From Trichobilharzia szidati (lineage: Eukaryota > Platyhelminthes > Trematoda > Strigeidida > Schistosomatidae): a stretch of DNA of 64,000 bases. The stretch's first letter is position 1, and each line of letters starts with the position of its first letter. The stretch covers positions 39,916,633 to 39,980,632 of the forward strand of contig OX235271.1 of assembly GCA_944472155.2 (NCBI GenBank), given 5' to 3'. A model generated the notes under the pieces. It made no database searches. It saw only the letters and a list, made by a program, of their open reading frames with translations, and had not been told where the DNA came from. A program made the position numbers and the translations under genes. Positions 1 to 10,428 of this stretch are shown here, piece after piece.

Positions 1-436
1 GGTTCTTTACCGTCAAACAGAAGGCTTTGCTATGGGATCACCAGTGTCTCCTCTAGTTCCAGTCGCCAATGTGTTTATGCACTCATTGGAAACAAATGCA
101 ATTATGAGATGTTCTAGTCCTCCAAAAATGTGGTTAACATACGTGAATGATACCTTCGTCATAATCAGACGCAGCATGCTGACTGAACTTTTTCTTTCAA
201 TAAACAATATGTCAAGACTCATTAAGTTTTCCAAAGAGTTTGAATCCAACAAAAATGATTTGGCGTTCCTGAACTGTTTAGTAAAAGGAGAACCAGATGG
301 TCAACTTAAAACAAACAGTTTGAGAAAGCCGAATCATCAGGACATATACCTAGACTACTATTCGGCACATCCCTTTACTACCAAAGTAACTGTGGCCAAG
401 AATCTGATTCACAGAGCCAAACGTCCAGTTACTTAG
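1..436 (+). pseudogene. Penelope-like element RT fragment (copy A)
   Basis: The open frame 32-436 reads through a PLE reverse-transcriptase core. The segment FAMGSPVSPLV matches the conserved RT motif with GSP, and YVNDTFV stands where the catalytic YVDD box should be. The first Asp of that box is therefore Asn, and the enzyme should be inactive. RKPN followed by YLDYYS is the usual PLE motif downstream of the palm. The frame ends at a TAG at 434-436, followed at once by a GAG-rich stretch in another frame, which suggests a frameshift at the RT-linker boundary. The N-terminal RT is cut off by the window edge. The same defects are present in copy B, so this element was dead before the duplication. 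Confidence 0.9.
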
Positions 437-1041
437 GAGGAGGAGTAGAAGGAGATCAGCAGGAAACTAAAATTGGTTCAGTCCAATCTTGAATCAAATA
501 ATTATCCCAAAGACTTTATAAAAAGATATTTAAAATGTAAAGATTAGGATGAATTGAAACCTGTTGTTCCCTACCGCAAAGAAAGATCGAATGAGATAAA
601 ACGAATCACAAAAGAGTGCATTTTCGGGCAACGGACAGCTTACGCTCATCACTGGTGAAGGTTAAGGATAAAATTGAAGACAACAACCAACAGAACTGTG
701 TGTCCCAGATCAATTGTGGCGACTGTGACGCCGAATATGTAGGAGAAATTTCCAGACAGGCAAATATAAGATTGAAAGAGCATAAACAATGTCTAAAGGT
801 GGTTCCAAAGACCTTTGCAGGCCATAAGAAGCTAGGAAACAGATCGGCGATTGCATTACACTCGATAGAAATGGGACGGAAAATCGACTGTGGTAGGATC
901 AATGTTCTACAGAAAGGCTTTGGTTCGTATAAAGAAAGACTGATTGCAGGAGCCCTACATATATGGGTGAATCCCGAAAGTTTGAACAGACGTGAAGGTT
1001 TGATGTTAACTGATGCATGTCAAGTCCTGATCAGTAAATAA
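437..1041 (+). pseudogene. PLE linker and GIY-YIG endonuclease fragment (copy A)
   Basis: This is the downstream half of the same PLE. Bases 437-615 hold the linker in broken frames. The open frame 616-1041 encodes the C-terminal endonuclease. It shows the PLE-type zinc-binding start (CGDCDAEYVGEISRQ), in which YVG replaces the YIG of the GIY-YIG family, followed by IRLKEHKQC, a SAIALHSIEMG segment with the conserved His, and a final KERLIAGALHIW where the catalytic Glu is expected. In active PLEs this domain nicks the target to prime reverse transcription. It ends with a TAA at 1039-1041. The 3' flank to about 1310 is also shared with copy B and probably belongs to the element's 3' UTR. Confidence 0.88.
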
Positions 1042-2370
1042 AAATGGATATGGATCACTAATCAATCATACTTGATCTAAATTCCCGATTGGCTATATCT
1101 TCTTATGCAGAGGCTAACAAATCACTTACAAATGTTTCGCCATACAAACATGCACGTACACAGATTCGAACACCGTTGTATACCACATATACATATTCAT
1201 ATTCAGTTATCTACGACCATGAACTTTAGTGGAACGTAATCACTACAAATCTGATGAAAAAGTACACACTGTTTACATTGTGTAAGAGAAGTAGACTAAT
1301 ATTTGTCTGTTTGAGGTCAAATTTTGATCACAATTCATGCAAATTTGTTCATGATATTTTGATGCCTATTTCATGACTCGTGAGATAAGACAAAGATTTC
1401 GCAAACAAGAGATGTCCTTTCTATATATAAACCTCTGTTATTTCAATTTCAATTAATTTCACTGCAGAAGTTGAGAGCAGTGTGTTGAACGAAACGTTGG
1501 AATTACTCATTTCAATTTCTCTGAGATCTTACAAATATAATCTTTTGCACAAATGATTAAATTCGTTGTAAATTGTGTACATACATCTTGTAGTGTTTTG
1601 CAAAACCTCCCCAGTAAGCCAATTGAGCATGGATACTTTGTTAAAGGGGTAACCAAATCAATAAATAGTGCCATTTTATCTCGTCTAGTGGGCAGTGGAC
1701 GTCGCCTCAAAATAGATGAATCACGTACGGTTGTGTATCAAGTACCAGACGAGATACACGATTACGTCTCCTAGTCATAACTGAAGCTATAGAGATTGAC
1801 AAGAGTGAAGCTAACTTATATGTGAAAAGAGCACATTCATCTCGTTTGTTCGACCTGTCCTAATAAAATATCATCAGAGATATTGTCATCTCATTATACC
1901 CTTCTTGCTTCTTTTTAACTAATTGACTTCACTCCATTATTGTGCTTGTTATCTGTCAACTTTGTGATTTACACTGGACTTATCTTGTCTCAGTTATTCG
2001 ATTACAGTTCACTATTCGACCACTTTATTCTGTGGTTATATTTATTACCTGTCAGACCTAGAGCTTACTTACATTCAGCGTATCCCATTTGTTTGATGAC
2101 GTTTTCGTGATACTTATACTTCTGTCACACCAGTGAATATAACTAACCGCCTGAAACTTATACTGATTGTAGATTCATTAGTATATCACAGTTAATTGTC
2201 TACTCGCACTTTGTCTTATTTTCCGAATATTACAGACATCTTTATATAGATTCAGTTGACGATGTTAACTGATGGAGTAATATTCCGTCTTATGCATGCA
2301 CCGCAAGAGAGTTTCTGATATAATATTCATTTTCACTTACAGGTTGCTTGCATTCTAATATTCATGTATG
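1042..2370. other. PLE 3' flank and a copy-A-only segment
   Basis: Bases 1042-1310 are shared with copy B (15693-15960). From about 1311 to 2370 the sequence has no counterpart in B, where about 50 unrelated bases lie between the flanking matches. The extra segment has a TATA-like stretch (1421-1430) and a run around 1484-1500 ending in CGAAACG, which resembles the 3' half of a hammerhead core as found in PLE terminal repeats. I could not build a convincing stem around it. No coding sequence was recognised. Confidence 0.5.
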
Positions 2371-3472
2371 CATAAGTATAAGAAGTTATCGAAGAAAATT
2401 GTTCGCTCGAATATCATTTATTTGCTGTAACACTCATCACTGTGACATTCTTTCATATCTGACAGTCTTCGATGAAATGATTTCGATTGGATGCAGTCGA
2501 CAGTCACATTGTTCAGTAGGCAGTTGAGGTTGCAGTGAGATGTGTGATATACTTGTCATGTGATCCATTTATCATAAGACACGTACAGTTATTGTTGGTT
2601 TCACAAAATTTATTATTCTGAGTTGGCCTCAGTTGTAATTCACTACAAATTCACTTAAATTAGTTCGAATCATATCGCAACATCCTCATGAAGGAGCAAG
2701 ATGAGTATTTCATGTTAATCGTGAAACTTTCCATCATCGAATGAATTCTGTGTGGATTGTTCAGGGAATGGATGTGGTTCACTTTGACAGACGTTGAGAA
2801 GTCTGCTCGGAGAAGTATCACTTTTGTTGAGTGAAATTGACTGGACAGTAAATATACACATGCTTTTGTAATCTTCATCATAGTGTCACTATCCAAACAC
2901 ATATTCTGAGTATCTTAAGAAGGTGTAAGACTCGAGTATGAACACACCACATTGTTGTACACACCTCTCTTCCAGTTAAGCTCCAGGAAGTCAAACAGAC
3001 TGTTGAGTGTAATTCAGTGATTCTGTTAACAGGAATTCGAAGAATATAGTATTACTGTAGGATATTAGCCATTGATATTGAGAATACGACGATAGGTGCA
3101 TGTGGTAATTGGTCACTGAGTGTAATGCGTATTCATGGTCAAACTGCACGCATGTCAGTAAACATGTCAGCAGGAGATACAAGTCACAATCAGTTTGAAG
3201 TTATGCAGCTTGTCAGCACTTTGAAATATGCATTGAAAAGTTGGTAAGAGGCGAGAAAAATAATAAGACTTTCAACAGTTTAACATACAGATTAGAGTCA
3301 GTTTGATTTCTGTTAACTCGTTACGTGAATCATTTGGATTATTGTGTCTGTGAGTTGTAGACGTGTTCACTTGTGATCGTGATCCAGGAACGTACATACA
3401 TGAATAGTGTCAAACTGCTTGATAGAATTCTCTAAAATGTAGGTAAAGAAACGGACACTGAAATTCATTGAG
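2371..3472. other. Duplicated non-coding block downstream of the GPCR
   Basis: This block is shared with copy B (about 16005-17142) and lies 3' of the minus-strand receptor gene. Short open frames occur on the minus strand but are not conserved in length or frame between the copies, so they are not taken as genes. The receptor's 3' UTR must lie here. I see no close AATAAA on the minus strand. The nearest clear one is around 2603-2610. Confidence 0.6.
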
Positions 3473-4492
3473 TTAGTCAGCTCTTCCAAGTAAAATTTTC
3501 TTTATTATAGTAATGATGATGTGCATATCATGACTGACGCTCGGTGAAGACACAATCAATGCAAATATTCTCAGAGTATGGAGAAATCTGAACAACAAAA
3601 CTAGAGTGATAAAGAAGAAGTCTTCAATATCCAACATTTTTGCAAATATTACGAAACAACAGTAATCTTTTTTCAGCATAGCAAAGCAAAACGAGATGAT
3701 ATGAAGTAATGCATATGCACACTCTGGAAGCAGTGTAAATTTTGCAGAAAAAATCCGGTCTCTCAATCTCGATTGTTTACCGCTGGATGTTACTTTTCGA
3801 CTACGAGTGGCATTCATCTTCATCTGTCTTTTATAATATACTCTTATCAATAGACTGGATGACAATATTGATGTGAAAGTAGGCAGTATGGTGCTTAGAA
3901 GTACTCTAATATACAAAACTCTTCTTCTGTAGACAAACTGACTACAAACTTCAATATGTGGCAATAAGCATTCAATGTTTGTAATGAATGAAACTATAGC
4001 GACGAATGAAATTTGAAGAACGATAGCTGATTTCGAATTTAGAGTGTTTGAGTACACCGGTGAAACAAATTTCGCTAACAGAAGTCTTTCCAAACACAGC
4101 AGTGCATAGAACCAAGAAGATGTATCAATCAATAGTAACACTGAAAATGTATGAATTCTACAAAACCAGTTACCGAAGACAATGCGAACATCAACTCCAG
4201 TGAATGAGAGCCAAACATATCTGACTACGTCCAACAGGTGTATCACTACACTCGAGATTACGATGAAAAGTATCTGTAACTTTGTTGAAGGCCTCAGTGA
4301 GCATTTAGGCCACTCGAGTTGTGATCTCTGTGCACTCCGTAAGTTGTCCTTGTGTTGAAATCGGCTATTCTGTCGCTGATAATCAATGCCTGACAAATAC
4401 AATATCCACAATAGACTGATACAAATGTTTACGAGAATCGCGATTATTCCGATAGTGCCAATCGTGATTCCGTATTTGTAATGTAGATCCAT
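3473..4492 (-). CDS. Orphan rhodopsin-like GPCR, copy A (339 aa)
   Basis: This is a single uninterrupted exon encoding a likely seven-transmembrane receptor at the cell surface. Hydrophobic segments lie at about residues 8-33, 71-97, 111-135, 156-177, 192-219, 251-272 and 290-315. Cys111 at the start of TM3 and Cys183 in the second extracellular loop can form the usual class A disulfide. The end of TM3 reads LER (134-136), a variant of DRY that keeps the Arg. TM7 lacks a recognisable NPxxY, and the third inner loop is Lys/Arg/Ser-rich. The N-terminus is very short. These departures fit lineage-specific flatworm orphan receptors, but ligand and G protein cannot be inferred. The ATG is the first in frame and a conserved TATA-like site lies about 75 bases upstream. 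The paralogue at 17143-18129 is also open, lacks 11 residues of the first inner loop and otherwise differs at few positions. Confidence 0.8.
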   Translation of the reverse strand: MDLHYKYGITIGTIGIIAILVNICISLLWILYLSGIDYQRQNSRFQHKDNLRSAQRSQLEWPKCSLRPSTKLQILFIVISSVVIHLLDVVRYVWLSFTGVDVRIVFGNWFCRIHTFSVLLLIDTSSWFYALLCLERLLLAKFVSPVYSNTLNSKSAIVLQISFVAIVSFITNIECLLPHIEVCSQFVYRRRVLYIRVLLSTILPTFTSILSSSLLIRVYYKRQMKMNATRSRKVTSSGKQSRLRDRIFSAKFTLLPECAYALLHIISFCFAMLKKDYCCFVIFAKMLDIEDFFFITLVLLFRFLHTLRIFALIVSSPSVSHDMHIIITIIKKILLGRAD

Positions 4493-4561
4493 CGCTCGGA
4501 TTTTGCATGGAGAGGAGAACTTGAAGAACTTGAATACTTTCCAAAAATTTGTCTGAATTTG

Positions 4562-4573
4562 ATTATATATTTC
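4562..4573 (-). promoter_or_regulatory. Candidate TATA box of GPCR copy A
   Basis: On the minus strand an AAATATATAATC stretch lies about 70-80 bases before the ATG. The same stretch is kept in front of the paralogue (18188-18199). Since the whole region is duplicated, conservation alone is weak support. Confidence 0.3.
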
Positions 4574-4929
4574 TCACTCACGCCTCGTAAATACATGGTT
4601 GGTCCGATGCATAGCATTCAACTAGTTAGAATTTCAGCTTTTTATGAATACCACTCATAATGATAGATAATTATACTCTGCATATATTCGAATGTTTTTT
4701 TTATTAGTCGTGATAATTTCGAATATAGAACAAACTAGCAATTGTTTGCACACAGAAATTTTCATGTTTGATTTCCATCAGCCCTGACGAACAAACTCAT
4801 TTATTTCGCTTATTCATGCTACTAATTTGGACAGCTTCAGTGATATGAATTCAAGCATTTGTAGCATGAAGATATCCTGGTGGCTTAGATATTATCAGTA
4901 ACAACCCACATGGAACGGCCAACTGACAA
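4574..4929. other. Intergenic, duplicated
   Basis: AT-rich sequence between the receptor gene and the second PLE remnant, shared with copy B with small deletions (for instance bases around 4785-4795 and 4855-4880 are missing in B). No coding sequence seen. Confidence 0.5.
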
Positions 4930-5676
4930 GCTTCTACAGCTGGGTACCATTCAGTCGAAATGGAAACCCAATTATATCCTTTGCTACTCGCGTCCGACAC
5001 ATCTTCCCCTCTGATACCCTGGAAGAAGAACTACACTTCCTGAGAGAGATATTCATACGAAACGGATATCTTCCAAGATTCACAGACGAAATCATCAAAC
5101 AGAAAATCGAAAATCAAGAGACGCCATCCTTGCCAGATAATATACTATATATTAACCTCGACTTCAAACGTGACCTATTCAGTGATGTCATTAAAAGAGG
5201 AGAATTTCACCTTCTTCAAAAAGAGTTTTTTTCGTGGATACACTGAGAGTAGTGTTCTCCAGTTGCTCGCTTATCTTCAGAAGTCCAAATGACAAGATCT
5301 CGCAGCTGAACACTTCTATATATGTATCAGTATATATCAGTTCGCGTGTTGTTGTGGAGTCAGGTACATCGGTCATTCGACGCGCATCCTGTCAAAGAGG
5401 GGTAAAGAACACTATGCAGCGTGGTTGAAGAAAGGAAGTAGTGACCGTGTAAGGAGTGCAATAGCCGAACATCTCGATACCACTAGTCATTCCATCTCAA
5501 CAAACACCTACTCCTTCCAAGAATTCTACAAAGTGAAGAACAGCCTGCCAAAGACAATACGTTTCCGTCTTCTTTGCATTGCAGAAGCCCTAGTCATTCA
5601 GTTTGAAGAACCAGAACTATGCATACAGAAGGAAATTATTCAGCCACTTCAACTATCATGGTACCAAATCTGTTGA
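4930..5676 (+). pseudogene. Second-lineage PLE remnant, copy A
   Basis: Sense-strand frames, broken by several shifts, give a PLE of a different lineage from that at 1-1041. The segment LREIFIRNGYLPRF with a following FTDEIIKQK matches the region after the RT palm. The downstream GIY-YIG part begins with CCGVRYIGHSTR and continues KRGKEHYAAWLKKG, then SAIAEHLDTTSHS, then a C-terminal EPELCIQKEIIQPL, the standard PLE ending. The frame 5425-5676 is open for the last part only. At 5191-5430 the two halves lie in different frames. No RT catalytic core remains. Copy B carries the same fragment at 18480-19262 with an additional frameshift. Confidence 0.85.
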
Positions 5677-5802
5677 TTTGACTTAACTTTTGCTTGTATG
5701 CTTATTTTTCTAGCTACTCAAAACTCTTAGGGGATTCCGTGTGTTATTTTGTTTCCATGTACACACTGAGCACAAATCTTTCATCAGACTATTCATGTTT
5801 TT

Positions 5803-5967
5803 TCTTTGATTATAGCTTGATTCCAGACGGTATTTTCGGTACAAGTATGGAACTTTCAGTATGTGATATCGGTGGCCCAAATTTTGCAGGCCAACCATTG
5901 ATATCAGGTGTGCGTTGGCGGGAGATCGAAATCAGGGCCATGTGCATGGTCGGCCAGCCTTCTAACT
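5803..5967 (-). mobile_element. tRNA-derived SINE, second tail type (copy A)
   Basis: On the minus strand a degenerate tRNA-like head (5918-5967, with the anticodon-arm-like CATGTGCATGG) is followed by a non-tRNA tail running to about 5803. The better-kept relative at 47583-47772 shows a clear B box. The duplicate at 19391-19556 shares the same decay, so the insertion predates the duplication. Confidence 0.65.
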
Positions 5968-5969
5968 GT

Positions 5970-6205
5970 TCCTAACTGATCGTTTGTAACAACTCATCAC
6001 TTTTGTCACTACCCTCTTATATCAACATCAAATTCCTCTAAACAATTTTCGTATTACATAACTCCACCAAATCTTACTGATTACATTTTCGTTTGTCAAA
6101 TTTAGTGTACACACACATACAAAACAACCATATATATTTACGATTGTACGACTGAGAAAATGAATTCGCCGAAAAGAGACTCTTCACTGAACTACTGGTC
6201 ATCTG
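5970..6205. repeat. Dispersed repeat, copy A
   Basis: The stretch around 6088-6200 recurs at 19690-19810 (the duplicon) and at 33775-33865. The shared segment contains a CA-rich run, TATAT, then GAATTCGCCGAAAAGAG with a CTCTTC inverted half. The family is unknown. It may be the end of a retroelement. Confidence 0.5.
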
Positions 6206-7175
6206 TCTATGGATAACATTTCTGTCATGTAACGCCATAAATCTGAAGATAGGTGGAATATACAAAGTGAATCACGATGATTATTGTTGCAGGAAGTCAA
6301 GAGTAGTCAGAATAGTGGTGAATCATTGATATTTCCAAGTGGAATATAAATTCATTTCACTGTTTCAAATATTGGAGCTATCTGTGAATAAATCCATTAT
6401 GTGTTGACGAAACAAATAATGTGAGTGTACCTGTGGAAGACAACTTTGAAATTGTCTCATAATCACTGAAAATCATATGTCCATTAGTTAGAAGTAGATT
6501 CCAAGTGTTAAATATTGCCACTGGTAAAATTAAAACAACAAATATAATCAGACAAAACTGTTTTCTATTAGATCTCCGTCAAGCTATATTTAGATATACA
6601 CAACTTTGAAAGTTTGGAATGCTGACCGATAGCAGTAAATGAGTAGTAATTACCGAATGTTGTAAAGACAACAGGAATCAATGTGATGATGGCAATAATA
6701 ATATTTATACTGGTGTAAAGAAGGAAAGATCGATGAGACTCGAGAACAGAGCTTACTGGGACGGACTCATTGTGGTTGTATAAATTTGTATACCATATCT
6801 CCAATGCTTTATTTTCACATCATCTGCTAATCGGTCGAGTATCATAACATTCGATAGCTTGTTGGGTTCCGCACAGTGTTCCCAATGTTCTTCTCACAGT
6901 TCTGTTCTCTGATTGCTTGTTCCAGTATCCGAAACATGGAAACGTAGAATGATATTGAAAACAGTTATCAGGATCATACTACAGGATTGTTAATGACAAT
7001 TCCTTTTTGGTACAAGTAGCGACGCTGAGATCACAAACATACAAGACATTGTGAAATAATGTTGATAATGTTAGTAGTTAAGATTATCAGTCAATTATAT
7101 CGGACAACATTAAAAACAACTTCAGGAATAATATTACCGGATGGCTAAGGGCAGTTGTTTTATGGTATTTGTAGT
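6206..7175. other. Duplicated non-coding block
   Basis: Matches 19860-20726 in copy B. A minus-strand frame at 6568-6804 has a hydrophobic segment (LYTSINIIIAIITLIPVVF), but copy B has lost about 90 bases inside it and an upstream in-frame stop is common to both, so it is not called as a gene. It could be a relic exon of a membrane protein. Confidence 0.45.
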
Positions 7176-7263
7176 GACAGTGAACTGACATATATACTCA
7201 AAAGAATTGTAAATAATAATGACAAGGTTAGTAGCTAAGACTGCCAGTTAATTGAGGTAGTGC

Positions 7264-7567
7264 TGTAACGACAGAAGGCAAGAGTCAGGCAACAGATCGT
7301 TTATTAAGGGAAATCAACACATATTTATAGATTTTAATGTACATTATTGTTAGTAGAAAATACAGTCTTTTGATTGGTTTTTTCTCACAGAAAGTCAACA
7401 TTGCATCTCTTTGTGGCTGTGTCAGATCATCGATATGCTAACTGTATACGCCTACGCAAAGTCTGCTGTCCATCTTTGACCTAGTTTTCACATGACTAAT
7501 ATTTGAGACATAAACATTGACGTCAATTACTGTCTACCAATTTGGCTAGCAACCATCTCTCACCACG
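7264..7567 (-). mobile_element. Solo LTR of the Ty3/gypsy element
   Basis: This is near identical to the right LTR of the gypsy element at 24697-25000 (both 304 bp), with no internal sequence next to it. On the plus strand it begins TGTAACGACAG and ends CTCTCACCACG; the final base should be A and is degenerate in both. The flanks GTGC (7260-7263) and GTGT (7568-7571) are a likely 4-bp target duplication with one change. The right flank GTGTCA is shared with the gypsy element of copy B, which suggests one insertion event before the segmental duplication, later reduced to a solo LTR here. Confidence 0.9.
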
Positions 7568-7924
7568 GTGTCACCATAGATTACAAATTGAGGACAGTAA
7601 AAGGGTCAATTATTAGCTAACGACATAGTAATTCGTAGGTTTCAAGCCTTACATTTCCTGTAACACATAGAACACAGGCCAAATATGGTATCATTGAGTT
7701 CCTCTACCTGGTAGTACGAACATTTAGTCTTCTGTACCAACTACTAGTTCTACCAGGTGAGATACAAGAGGAGAGTTGAGAACAGAGAGAGTGTTGAGGG
7801 TCAGATAATACGGACTGAGATCATGTCTCGCATGAGTTTAGATGTCTATCAACTAGTGTAGTGACAAACTGACTGACTAACTTGCACACCACTTGCTCTA
7901 CTAACAACATTTAATAACCTTCTC
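7568..7924. other. Intergenic
   Basis: No coding sequence or known repeat was recognised between the solo LTR and the LINE fragment. Confidence 0.4.
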
Positions 7925-8250
7925 AAATCTGTCCAGTTGATGGTGATTCGTACTGATTGTTGTTGCTGTCGGTTGGGTGGTTGGTTATCTTCATCACCTC
8001 CGTCTGTTTCCTCTGTGTTCACCTGGAGTCCTGTCCTCGCTGCCTACCTCTTCTGCCAGTTGGTTGGTTTTCACCTGCCCGTAATTCTTCGAGCTTGTGT
8101 GACATTGAATGTAAATCATCCACACGCGAAATCCAGATCTTCTAGAATCTTCTTAGCAGTCAGTGCAGTGTATCGCCGTCTCTTCACTTCCTGTGCACAG
8201 TCTGACGTATAATTCCGTCCATCACAATTAGGAATATCATCGTTGGGTGA
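7925..8250 (-). pseudogene. RTE-type LINE RT fragment
   Basis: Read on the minus strand this matches the palm-to-thumb part of the RTE copies at 51985-52320. It runs from an IVMDGIIRQTV segment, through the position of the catalytic FADD box (here degraded to VDD-like), to LQVNT and MKITNH-like segments. It is full of frameshifts. The plus-strand open frame over it is only the antisense of this fragment. Confidence 0.7.
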
Positions 8251-8252
8251 TA

Positions 8253-8914
8253 ATAGGCAGGGAGTCTTGTCTGACTTCTGTATTCATTCCCAAGGACTCG
8301 CTGAGTTTTCAGTTGTGGACCACCCGACACCCGCCACTGTCATATAGCTTTTCAATGAGGTTGATAAAGAATTGAGCACTCCACTCCACAGTGTTGAAAC
8401 GGTTTCCAAATTACTTCTCGGTCAAAATGTGGAAGGCTTTTACTAAATAGATGAGTTGAGATAGAAGTTTGTCTGTTATTCTATGCCTTGATCGATCATG
8501 ATGAATAGACACATTGTGCCTGATGGAAATTTAGATATCTTGGTGGACCAACTTGCCCTTCAGCTTCCAGAAAATGAGGCAGCAATCGACGAAATTCAAC
8601 AGCAAGCTGTTGGGAATGCCTTGTTTACACGCACAGTTTAAGCAGTCAAACTGAAAGAAATTCAACTGTTTAAGAAAACAAATGTTCGCTACTTACTATT
8701 CGTCCGTAGTAGTAAGACAATTTTAGTTAACATTTAAATTGACGATTGTCATTCACTTGCTTCCTACCTTGGCGTATAAATCATTTCATGTGTATGGGAT
8801 ATTTTCAAAGAGGGAAGCGACAGATATGAAAACCCTTCTATCAACCCAAATGTCATAATCAGTCACAAGACTCAAATAGATTGCAGAAACTTAATGCAAA
8901 TCTCATGCATCTAT
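8253..8914 (-). pseudogene. LINE RT fragment, shared with 25007-25873
   Basis: On the minus strand the sequence around 8290-8520 reads as an RT palm fragment: LVKAFHILTEK in place of the usual KAFDT, an INLIEKLYDSGG segment, then RVVHN and SESLGNEY. Stops interrupt it. The same fragment is more open in the duplicate (25056-25259). The block directly continues the copy A duplicon after the solo LTR and a ~0.7 kb stretch that copy B lacks. Confidence 0.55.
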
Positions 8915-9241
8915 TCCCCTTAATGAATTTGAATTGGGCAAGAACAACAGTGGTGTTTGCAGATTAAAATGGTAGCATCTTTCATTTCATTGACTTCCCG
9001 TCAGGTGCTTACATCCCGAAGTCATTGTTAAATATATCCACAGAAACGATTTTAACATACTTGCACAGAGTTCATTCCTAAACAAAAATCAATCAATCAA
9101 TATATGCATAGAGTAATAATATATATGAATGTATTATACACTATTCACAACATTAATGATCACACACAATGGAAACTCTCAGCATTATGTATTCATATGA
9201 GAGAGAGGTGAAAATACCCAGTTACCAAGGCAAACAAAGAC
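8915..9241. other. Intergenic
   Basis: AT-rich, with ATATAT runs near 9115-9140. Nothing recognised. Confidence 0.4.
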
Positions 9242-9455
9242 TGATAACTGTCTCTTTCTGAACGCACTAATCAGGTTTCAGGCGCTTGATGGAGATGGCT
9301 TCAGCAGACTTGAGGAGAATTGAGCTCCTTTGCCTATTGATAATTTCGAATGATTTTGTGACGTCCACCTCATGACCCGTGTCAAGGAGATGCCTGGAGA
9401 TGGCACTGTTTAAAGCATTTTTCCCTTCAGACATAAGCTTTTTGGTACATGCTCA
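9242..9455 (-). pseudogene. PLE GIY-YIG endonuclease C-terminal fragment
   Basis: On the minus strand one frame reads KLMSEGKNALNSAISRHLL, then DTGHEVDVTKSFEI, then LLKSAEAISIKRLKPD, a TAG stop and CVQKE. These are the conserved His helix, the catalytic-Glu helix (AEAISIK) and the KPxLCVQK ending of PLE endonucleases. Only the last ~70 codons survive and a stop replaces the Leu before Cys. Confidence 0.85.
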
Positions 9456-10104
9456 GAATATCATAGATATGACCTTCTTTCTCTTCTTCCAATGTAACTG
9501 CTCCCGCAGATACATGTAAGTTTGTATATACAGTTGGTGTTGTTAACATGAGAAGGATACCTATCGAAATAAATGTTGGTACCATTTTTATTCTTCAAAA
9601 CCCACTGTTGTTCTTGCTCTATTCGAATCCACTAAGGTGAAAGAATATATGCAATTACTGTACTCACTGAGAAATAATTGCTTTCTCTCAGGTGTATTAA
9701 GGTGTGTTAGTGTTCTGTCAGAATGTAACTTAACACAGATTATTAGTTGGTCACTGCTTTGAGAGCGCCTGTAAAATCGAACAGAGCCATTCTGGAATAC
9801 TACTCTGCACAATCACTTTGCTTCTCTGTTTCAACTACTTGACTGTTTCGCACTTGACCCGGTTTGTGGGATTCACAATGTTTACCATACCCTTTGTCAC
9901 ATACTGACAATCGTTGGATTCAGTTTCGTTTGCTGACTATGGATTGTATTCCTGACAACGTGAACTGCTTTGAAGGTACAAGATTCAAGCCACCTGGTCT
10001 TGTCAGTAATTGTCTGGAAATAATCAATGAGGTGTTTCAGAAGCTACTGAGCATTATTTTCATCTTTGCGCTTCTATCGTTCGATATCATTTAGAGTTTC
10101 GATA
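9456..10104. other. Intergenic
   Basis: No gene recognised. Short open frames (9588-9812 minus, 9864-10094 plus) have no family features that I can see. Confidence 0.4.
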
Positions 10105-10428
10105 GATTCTCGATAGAGTTTCCGGCAGATACATTTCCTCGGTTAGCTCTAACTGTGTATATCAGTTTACGTGTAGCCGCCGAAGCATGTACATTAGAAG
10201 ACCTGAGACAAGGACCTATCTCGGATTTCCTGAACACAAATCGAATAGTTTGCGATGAAGAGGAAGTGAATCTTTGAGCGGTACATTTGAATGACACCAG
10301 ACATCAAGCAAACATCTTCAATCCCCTTGGAATAATAGGTAAACAAGAAGGCTGAAGTCCCTCGAAATTCTCAGAACCCATCTCTATCAAATGGTTTAAA
10401 CCTGAATCATGTATTCAAAAAGGAGCTG
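10105..10428 (+). pseudogene. PLE GIY-YIG fragment split by an LTR insertion
   Basis: Sense frames give a decayed PLE endonuclease: an LTVYISLRVAAEACTL segment in place of the Cys/YIG start, then FLNTNRIVC, a HLNDTRHQA segment, and finally ISIKWFKPESCIQK, the family's C-terminal signature. The element continues beyond the inserted solo LTR at 10766-10790 (VVRLSI-like ending). Confidence 0.7.

Larger units (their letters stand above)
1..7175. repeat. Segmental duplication, copy A
   Basis: This stretch matches 13139-20726 base for base over long runs in the same order and orientation: dead PLE, non-coding block, minus-strand GPCR gene, second PLE remnant, SINE, non-coding block. Base 1 corresponds to 13139, so the true left edge lies outside the window. 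The last shared bases are around 7175. Copy A has an extra ~1.06 kb at about 1311-2370 that copy B lacks. Copy B has a 1.47 kb PLE insertion that copy A lacks. The GPCR proteins are nearly identical apart from one internal length difference, so the duplication looks fairly young. Further matching sequence follows each copy (8253-8914 and 25007-25873), so the original unit was longer than the simple collinear part. Confidence 0.95.

Noticed and set aside
1484..1500. Hammerhead ribozyme at a CGAAACG stretch
   Set aside because: No CTGANGA core at the right distance and no stem II; kept only as a remark on the copy-A-specific segment.
6568..6804. Membrane-protein-like frame on the minus strand
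   Set aside because: The duplicate at 20160-20400 has a ~90-base loss inside it and both copies have an upstream in-frame stop, so no constraint is visible.
7937..8212. Plus-strand frame with a secretory-looking Cys- and Val-rich product
   Set aside because: It is the antisense of an RTE RT fragment; the same antisense peptide appears over the RTE at 52122-52316.
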